Assembly: GCF_002242805.1 (NCBI RefSeq)
Contig: NZ_MCGQ01000041.1
Location: 62,001 to 126,000, forward strand
Source of the DNA: Streptomyces diastatochromogenes
GTDB lineage: Bacteria; Actinomycetota; Actinomycetes; Streptomycetales; Streptomycetaceae
Direction of reading: 5' to 3'
DNA length: 64,000 nt
In this document: piece by piece, positions 58,796-64,000 of the stretch
Layout of the letters: each line of letters opens with the position of its first letter
Numbering within the stretch: the first letter of the stretch is position 1
Notes under the pieces: generated by a model
Told to the model about the DNA's origin: nothing
Seen by the model: the letters and a program-made list of their open reading frames with translations, nothing else
The model's database searches: none
Program-made: the position numbers and the translations under genes

Positions 58796-60037
58796 GTGGC
58801 GAACCGGGCCATGGGCACGGAGAGCATGGGCCGATCGGAGGATTTCGGCGAGCGGCTGCTCGGCCTGCTGCTGGACAGAGCGCGGCTGCTGCCGCCCCAG
58901 ATGATCGCCCCGCTGGTCGCGGACGGGGTGGCCAGGATCGGCGGTCGTGACGTCTCCGTCCTGCTCCAGGACTACGCGCAGGAGCTGCTGGTGCCGCTGC
59001 CGGGCAGGAAACTGCACGTGGCCCAGCCAGAGCCGGTAGCCGACTCCCCCGCCGGGCGGGCCTTCCTGCGCGGGGACATCGTCGAGGTACCGCAGGCCCG
59101 CGGCGGCGTCCGGATATACCTGCCGCTGCTGGACGGCAGCGATCAGGTGGGCGTGATGGCCCTCACCCTGGACGCGCTCGGCGACGACGACCGGCGCCTG
59201 CTGCGCAGGCTCGCCAGCCTGGTCGCCGACATGCTGATCACCAAGAACGCCTATACCGACCAGTTCTTCCAGGCCCGGCGCCGGGAGCCGATGAGCGTGG
59301 CCGCGGAGATCCAGTGGAGCCTGCTGCCGCCGCTGACGATGTCCGTGCCTCAGGTCGAGGTGGCCGGCGCCCTGGAGCCCGTCTACCGCGTCGCCGGCGA
59401 CAGCTTCGATTACGCCCTCAACGGCAACATCCTGCACATGGCCGTCATCGACGCCATGGGCCACGGCTTGGACGCCGCCACGATGGCGACCGTGGCCATC
59501 GGCGCCTACCGGCATGCCCGGCGCGTCTTCATCAGCCTGGACGAGAAGTACGCGTTCATGGACGATGCCATTTCCCGGCAGTTCGGGCCCGACCACTTCG
59601 TCACGGCGCAGCTGATGCACCTGAACATCGCCACCGGTGAGATGGAGCTGGTCAACGCGGGCCACCCCGCGCCGCTGCTGATCCGCGACGGCCGAGTCGT
59701 GCAGCAGCTGGAGAGCGCGACGACGCTGCCCATCGGCTTCGGCGGTGAACTGCCCCGAGTCAGGGAGCACGTGCTCCAGCGAGGCGACCGGGTGCTCTGC
59801 TACACCGATGGCATCATCGAGGAGCATGTCGCCGGCGGGGAGACGTTCGGCGAGGAACGCCTCATCCGGTGCGTCAACCGCCTGGGGGAAGAGCCGGCCG
59901 GCGGTGTGCGGGCGGATCTGCGCCGACTCTCCCACACGCTGAAGAGCGAACGGGGCGGGCGCACCACCGACGACGCCACCCTTTTCATGATCGAGTGGCA
60001 CGGGGGCACCGCCGACCACCTCGCGACCCTCGACTGA
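58796..60037 (+). CDS. SpoIIE-type protein phosphatase with GAF-like N-terminus
   Basis: The 413-residue protein has a GAF-like region at about 70-150 (IYLPLLDGSDQVGVMALTLD) and a PP2C domain: EIQWSLLPPLTM, the metal-binding VAGDSFDYAL and VIDAMGHGLDAATMA, NAGHPAPLLI and DDATLFMIEW. Such proteins dephosphorylate anti-sigma antagonists. There is no HATPase domain. GTG 58796 is used; ATG 58811 is an alternative and no strong ribosome site decides. It follows the P450 gene by 55 bases and converges with the larger phosphatase gene. Confidence 0.9.
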   Translation: MANRAMGTESMGRSEDFGERLLGLLLDRARLLPPQMIAPLVADGVARIGGRDVSVLLQDYAQELLVPLPGRKLHVAQPEPVADSPAGRAFLRGDIVEVPQARGGVRIYLPLLDGSDQVGVMALTLDALGDDDRRLLRRLASLVADMLITKNAYTDQFFQARRREPMSVAAEIQWSLLPPLTMSVPQVEVAGALEPVYRVAGDSFDYALNGNILHMAVIDAMGHGLDAATMATVAIGAYRHARRVFISLDEKYAFMDDAISRQFGPDHFVTAQLMHLNIATGEMELVNAGHPAPLLIRDGRVVQQLESATTLPIGFGGELPRVREHVLQRGDRVLCYTDGIIEEHVAGGETFGEERLIRCVNRLGEEPAGGVRADLRRLSHTLKSERGGRTTDDATLFMIEWHGGTADHLATLD

Positions 60038-60042
60038 GCGTC

Positions 60043-63000
60043 TCAAACTGAGGCAATGGGGAGGGGCTGTTCGGTCCAGATGGACTTGCCGGTGCGGGTG
60101 TGGCGGGTGCCCCAGCGCTGGCAGAGTGCGGAGATGAGCTGCAGGCCGCGGCCGCCCTCGTCGGTGGCGGAGGTGTGGCGGATGTGCGGCGTGGTCAGGC
60201 TGGCGTCGGAGACCTCGCAGATCAGTGCGCGGCTGCGGAGCATGCGCAGCCGGATGGGGCCGCAGGCGTGCCGGATGACGTTTCCGACCAGCTCGCTGAC
60301 CAGGAGTTCGGTGGTCATGATCAGGTCCTCGTCGGCCAGGTGCCAGTCGGTGAGCTGGGTACGGACCAACTCACGGGCCCGGCCCGCCGCCACCGGGTCC
60401 TCAGGCAACGGCCACTCGGCGACGTTCTCCGCGTCCAGCGGGTGGGTGCGGGCCAGCAGCAGGGCGGCGTCGTCCACCAGCGCGCCGTGGGCGGGGAGGA
60501 GAGCGGAGGTGAGGATGGCGCAGAGGGCGTCCAGGTCGGACGCGTCCGCCGGTGAGGTCGGCATGGCGTTCACGGACTGGAAGAGGAGTTCGGCCAGGTG
60601 GTTCATGCCGGTGGTGATATCCCTGTCCTTGCTCTCCACCAGGCCGTCGCTGTAGAGGGCGAGCAGGCTGCCGGCGGGCAGGGGGATCTCGAGAGTTTCG
60701 AAGGGCGGAGCGGCCACTCCCAGTGGCGGGTCCGGGGTCATGGGCAGGAAGGTGACGGTGCCGTCGGGGTGGGCCACCGCCGGGGGTGGCTGACCGGCGC
60801 TGGCGTACGACAGACACCGGCTCACCGGGTCGTAGATGCCGTAGAGGCAGGTTGCGAAGGCGTCGTTGCCCAGCTCGCCGACGATGTCGTTGAGGTGGCC
60901 GAGGATTTCGTCGGGCGGCAGCTCCAGCTCCGAGAGGGTGCGGACGGCCGTGCGGAGCCTGCCCATGGTGGCGGCCTCGGCCATGCCGTGGCCCATGACG
61001 TCGCCGATCACGAGCGCCACCCGGGCCGCGGAGAGGGGGATCACGTCGTACCAGTCGCCGCCGACGTCGGCTCCCTGTTTGGCCGCCTGGTAGCGCGCCG
61101 CTGTCGTCACCTCGGGCAGCTTGGGCAGTGCCTGGGGCAGCAGGCTGCGCTGGAGGGTGCGGGCGCGGGTCGTCGCCTCGTCGTAGAGCCCGGCTCGCTC
61201 CAGGGCCTGCGCGATCAGTCCGCTGAGCGCGGTCAGCAGCGTTCGTTCGTCGTCGTCCAGTACCCGCGGTCGTCCGAAGGAGATCACCGCCGCGCCGATC
61301 TCGCGCCCCGACACCGCCAGCGGCAGAAAGGCCCACGCCTGCTTGTCGCTCTCCCGGACCAGGGTCTCGGTCCCCGGGTAGCCCTTCAGGAATTCCTCCG
61401 GGGAGGAGATACAGAGGGGGGTGCGGGTGTGCAGGGCGTCTCCCACCGGGTTCGTGGTGTCCCGCACCGACCAGTGCCCGTCCAGCAGTCGGGTGAAGCG
61501 CTCCGCATATCCCCGGGAGCCGACCACGGTCAGCCGGTCGCCGACGACGCCGAGCATGATGAGTCCGGTGGCTCCGAGGGGTGTCATCACGCCGTCGGCC
61601 ACCGCCGCCATCACATCCTGGGCCGTGACAGCCTCGGCCAGCTCCCGCGTGATCCGCTGCACCAGGGCCGCCCGCTCCGCGGACGCCCGCTCCGCGGCGG
61701 CCCGCTCGGCCTCCCGCAGATGCCGCTCGGTGGTGTCGGTGATGTAGAGCGTGAGGCCTTCCGGCACCGGCACCAGCCGCAGGTGGTACCAGGACGTCCC
61801 GTCCGGCCCCGGTACGTCGAATCCGGCCGGCCGGCCCTCGGCCGCCGTCGCCCGGCACCGTTCCTCCAGCCCCGGCACGGCACGTACCGCGGGGATGTTC
61901 CAGAGCAGGGCTCCGGCCACATCTCCCGCGGCGCCGAGAAGCCGCTCGGCGGCCTGATTGAGGAATTCGATGCGCCAGTCCGTGTCCAGGGACACGAAGC
62001 CGTCGCTCATGTGGCGCAGCGCCCGCCCCACCGACTCGGCGGCGGCGTGCGTTTCGCTGCTGTCCCGGAGGGTACCGATCACCTCCACCGGCGCCCCGTC
62101 TTCGTCCGTGATCGTCCGGGCACGGGCCTCGATCCAGAGGTATGTGCCGTCCTGGCGCCGGACCCGGTACTCGTTCTGGAAGCCGCCGCGGAGCTGGATG
62201 CCCGTGTCGAAGCCGGCTACCGCCCCCGGCAGGTCGTCCGGGTGGATCAGCGCCGCCCACGCCTCGATGCCACCGCTCATCACCTCCGGATCGATGCCGG
62301 CCAGCACCTCCTCGACGGGCCGGTCGGAGGTCAGCTCGCCGGTGCGCAGGTCCCAGGTGTAGCTGACGGAGGGCACCCCTTCCACGTCCCACGGAGGGGC
62401 GGCCTCCCGCGGTCCTGTCCCGTTCTCCAGGGCGCGCAGCAGGGTGGGGGACGGATTGAGGATCCCGGACGGCCCGAGCCTTCCGGACATCCAGGCCGCC
62501 ACCTCGTTCAGAAAGGCGCACTCCGCCGCACCGGGCTCGTCGCCCGGGGCGAAGAGGACGGAGAGCGCGCCGCGTCGCCGGCCACCGCCCGGAACGGGGA
62601 CGGCCAGGTGACCGATGCCGGCGGGGAGTCGGGAAGGCCACAGGGCGGCGGGGTCCCGGCCGGGCACCGGGTCGGGCGGGGCCAGGTCGGGCCGCCAGGT
62701 GATGGTGTCGTTGCGGACGGCCCTGCTCGGCGGCGCCGTGCCCCGTGCCGGGATGATCAGCCAGGGCCGGGTCATCGACTCCGGCAGGCCACTGTCGGCG
62801 ACCAGGTAGAGGATGCCGCTCATGCCACCGCCCGGGAGATGCACCATGCCGCCCAGGCCGTGCACCTCGGCCACCGCCTGCTGGAGCGCGGTCAGCAGCA
62901 CCTCGACATCGCGCCGGTCCTCGTCCACGGCGTCGAGCAGCCGCATCCGTATGCAGTGTGTTTCCGAGGGCCGTGCGGTCCGTATGGTCCGCAAGCCCTG

Positions 63001-63078
63001 CGGTTGGTGCGGCGAATGGGGGGCACGGGGCACGGACGGGTCGGTGTTGTGCGCATCGGCGCCTCTGGTGTTCACCAC
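60043..63078 (-). CDS. PAS/GAF/SpoIIE phosphatase with C-terminal HATPase (1011 residues)
   Basis: Signal-transduction protein with, in order, an N-terminal GAF-like region, two PAS domains around residues 230-340 (YTWDLRTGELTSDRP, EYRVRRQDGTYLWIEARA) and 350-450, a coiled linker, a GAF domain near 470-640, a SpoIIE phosphatase near 650-880 (LQRSLLPQALP, GGDWYDVIPL, GDVMGHGMAEA) and an anti-sigma-like HATPase near 885-1005 (TTELLVSELVGNVIRH, DEGGRGLQL). This is the usual multi-sensor partner-switching layout of Streptomyces. GTG 63078 is the outermost start; a later one is possible. It converges with the other phosphatase gene. Confidence 0.92.
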   Translation of the reverse strand: MVNTRGADAHNTDPSVPRAPHSPHQPQGLRTIRTARPSETHCIRMRLLDAVDEDRRDVEVLLTALQQAVAEVHGLGGMVHLPGGGMSGILYLVADSGLPESMTRPWLIIPARGTAPPSRAVRNDTITWRPDLAPPDPVPGRDPAALWPSRLPAGIGHLAVPVPGGGRRRGALSVLFAPGDEPGAAECAFLNEVAAWMSGRLGPSGILNPSPTLLRALENGTGPREAAPPWDVEGVPSVSYTWDLRTGELTSDRPVEEVLAGIDPEVMSGGIEAWAALIHPDDLPGAVAGFDTGIQLRGGFQNEYRVRRQDGTYLWIEARARTITDEDGAPVEVIGTLRDSSETHAAAESVGRALRHMSDGFVSLDTDWRIEFLNQAAERLLGAAGDVAGALLWNIPAVRAVPGLEERCRATAAEGRPAGFDVPGPDGTSWYHLRLVPVPEGLTLYITDTTERHLREAERAAAERASAERAALVQRITRELAEAVTAQDVMAAVADGVMTPLGATGLIMLGVVGDRLTVVGSRGYAERFTRLLDGHWSVRDTTNPVGDALHTRTPLCISSPEEFLKGYPGTETLVRESDKQAWAFLPLAVSGREIGAAVISFGRPRVLDDDERTLLTALSGLIAQALERAGLYDEATTRARTLQRSLLPQALPKLPEVTTAARYQAAKQGADVGGDWYDVIPLSAARVALVIGDVMGHGMAEAATMGRLRTAVRTLSELELPPDEILGHLNDIVGELGNDAFATCLYGIYDPVSRCLSYASAGQPPPAVAHPDGTVTFLPMTPDPPLGVAAPPFETLEIPLPAGSLLALYSDGLVESKDRDITTGMNHLAELLFQSVNAMPTSPADASDLDALCAILTSALLPAHGALVDDAALLLARTHPLDAENVAEWPLPEDPVAAGRARELVRTQLTDWHLADEDLIMTTELLVSELVGNVIRHACGPIRLRMLRSRALICEVSDASLTTPHIRHTSATDEGGRGLQLISALCQRWGTRHTRTGKSIWTEQPLPIASV

Positions 63079-63387
63079 TGTCGACTGTCGCCTCCGCTCA
63101 CCCGCTGGGCTGCAAGTGATCGGATGTGGACCTGCGAGCGATCCACATCCGTCGAAACCATCTTAATCGGAATAACTTAGGCGATTTCATCTGCCCTGGG
63201 GAGCCCTTCTCATCGATCAACCGTATGTGGCGTCAGCTCACCCTCCGTCACCGCGAGCGGGCCCATCATCGGCATCGTTGAACCAGTGCGGACCACCCCC
63301 GGCATTAGCCCACCTGGACGGGTGGACTGTGCCGATCAGCCGTCCACGCGGTCTCTCATGCTTGCATCCTGCGTGGAGGCCGATGAC
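63079..63387. other. 309-base gap between divergent phosphatase and DUF1259 genes
   Basis: No supported frame lies here. It contains the inverted repeat at 63121-63151 and an A/T-richer stretch (63150-63190) with TTAATCGGAATAACTTAGG, and should hold promoters for both flanking genes. Confidence 0.4.
63121..63151. promoter_or_regulatory. Inverted repeat upstream of the PAS/GAF/SpoIIE gene
   Basis: CGGATGTGGA (63121-63130) and its complement TCCACATCCG (63142-63151) are separated by 11 bases, 43-73 bases upstream of GTG 63078. The arm length and spacing suit a dimeric regulator. Confidence 0.55.
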
Positions 63388-64000
63388 ATGACTGACGAGA
63401 GACAGCAAGACACCCGCTCCCGACTCACCTCGTCCCGGCGTCGTCTGCTGGCGGCGGCCACCCTGGCGCCCATAGCTGCCGGTGTGCCGGCCCGGGCCCA
63501 CGCCCTGTCCGCCGGACCGACGAACCACGCCCTGGTCGCACCGGTGATGACCAAGCTGACGGACTGGGCGGACGTGGGCAGGTCTCTCGGCCGACCCGGT
63601 GACATGAAGCGGTTCATGTATCACACGGGCTTGCCACGCCGGGACCTCAAGGTCTACTCGCGCGGCATTCTGATCGACCCCGCGCTCGCCCTCGGTACGC
63701 ACGTGTCCTTCGTCCGATACGCGGACCACAGCACGCTCCTGATGGGCGACGCCGTGGTCACCGAACGCGAACTGCAGCACTTCTGCGACGTCCTGCAGCA
63801 GCACGGGATCATGCAGACCGCCATCCACAAGCACCTGCTCGCCCACGAACCGGATGTCTGGTGGGTCCATCTGCACGCCCACGGCCACGATCCGGTCGCC
63901 GTCGCCCGCGGTCTGCGCGCCGCGTTCGACTGCACGGGTACCCCACCCGCCCAACCCGCCACCCCTGCGCGGCCGGTCGACCTGGACACCGCCGCCATCG
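63388..64000 (+). CDS. DUF1259 (LppY/LpqO-like) protein, Tat-exported, 3' end cut off
   Basis: The 204 residues present begin with a twin-arginine signal (TSSRRRLLAAATLAPIAAG) and then match DUF1259: SRGILIDPALALGTHVSF, TERELQHFCDVLQQHGI and HKHLLAHEPDVWWVHLHAHG with paired histidines. DUF1259 is the fold of mycobacterial lipoproteins LppY and LpqO, of unknown function. GGAGG lies 9 bases before ATG 63388. It runs off the right edge of the window. Confidence 0.85.
   Translation, partial: MTDERQQDTRSRLTSSRRRLLAAATLAPIAAGVPARAHALSAGPTNHALVAPVMTKLTDWADVGRSLGRPGDMKRFMYHTGLPRRDLKVYSRGILIDPALALGTHVSFVRYADHSTLLMGDAVVTERELQHFCDVLQQHGIMQTAIHKHLLAHEPDVWWVHLHAHGHDPVAVARGLRAAFDCTGTPPAQPATPARPVDLDTAAI

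Noticed and set aside
60598..63180. 860-codon plus-strand frame opposite the PAS/GAF/SpoIIE gene
   Set aside because: It is the antisense shadow of a multi-domain regulator with well-defined motifs on the other strand.

Overview
The window is very GC-rich (roughly 70 percent), with strong G/C third-position bias, frequent GTG starts, GGAGG-type ribosome sites and tightly packed, often overlapping genes. Gene content and order (leuS, rsfS, nadD, LCP protein, proA, proB, obgE, rpmA, rplU, rne) point to a Streptomyces chromosome, in the conserved core on the left and a more variable region on the right. No phage, transposase, integrase or CRISPR array was seen.

Positions 1-9700: the 5' part of leuS preceded by a leucine-rich leader peptide and attenuator hairpin; a cytochrome-b-like membrane protein overlapping a NuoF-ferredoxin fusion; and a 4.5 kb segment bracketed by two identical tRNA-Ala(GGC) genes, which holds a GT87-type mannosyltransferase, two small zinc-ribbon proteins and a divergent MFS exporter/XRE regulator pair with a palindromic operator.

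Positions 9700-20130: housekeeping and envelope genes: histidine phosphatase, rsfS, an LCP cell-wall polymer ligase, nadD, two 54-residue single-span membrane proteins, an M48 protease, two paralogous membrane proteins sharing an SVVFDE motif, proA and proB. Positions 20300-28610: a probable wall-teichoic-acid-like island (GT2, TagF-like polymerase, TarI-TarJ-like fusion, sulfotransferase, Tat-exported PhoD) with a candidate PHO box. Positions 28890-36650: obgE, rpmA, rplU, a 1416-residue RNase E/G and the TIGR03936 protein.

Positions 36600-45640: accessory genes: a membrane protein built on VLxPVG repeats; a secreted collagen-like protein followed by a methyltransferase and a TPR glycosyltransferase, which together look like a glycosylated surface-fibre system; DUF805; a Mrr-nuclease/TerD fusion; a DAG-kinase-family protein. 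Positions 45640-64000: SulP transporter, P-type ATPase and PPK2 in one operon; an amino-acid permease fused to a SpoIIE phosphatase and an anti-sigma-like ATPase; DUF899 and GAP proteins; a complete ferredoxin/reductase/P450 operon; two further SpoIIE phosphatases; and the start of a Tat-exported DUF1259 protein.

The observations most worth a second look are the permease-SpoIIE-HATPase fusion, the collagen-like protein with its neighbouring glycosyltransferase and methyltransferase, the Mrr-TerD fusion, the VLxPVG repeat protein, and three gene ends where the stop codon lies inside a short tandem repeat.
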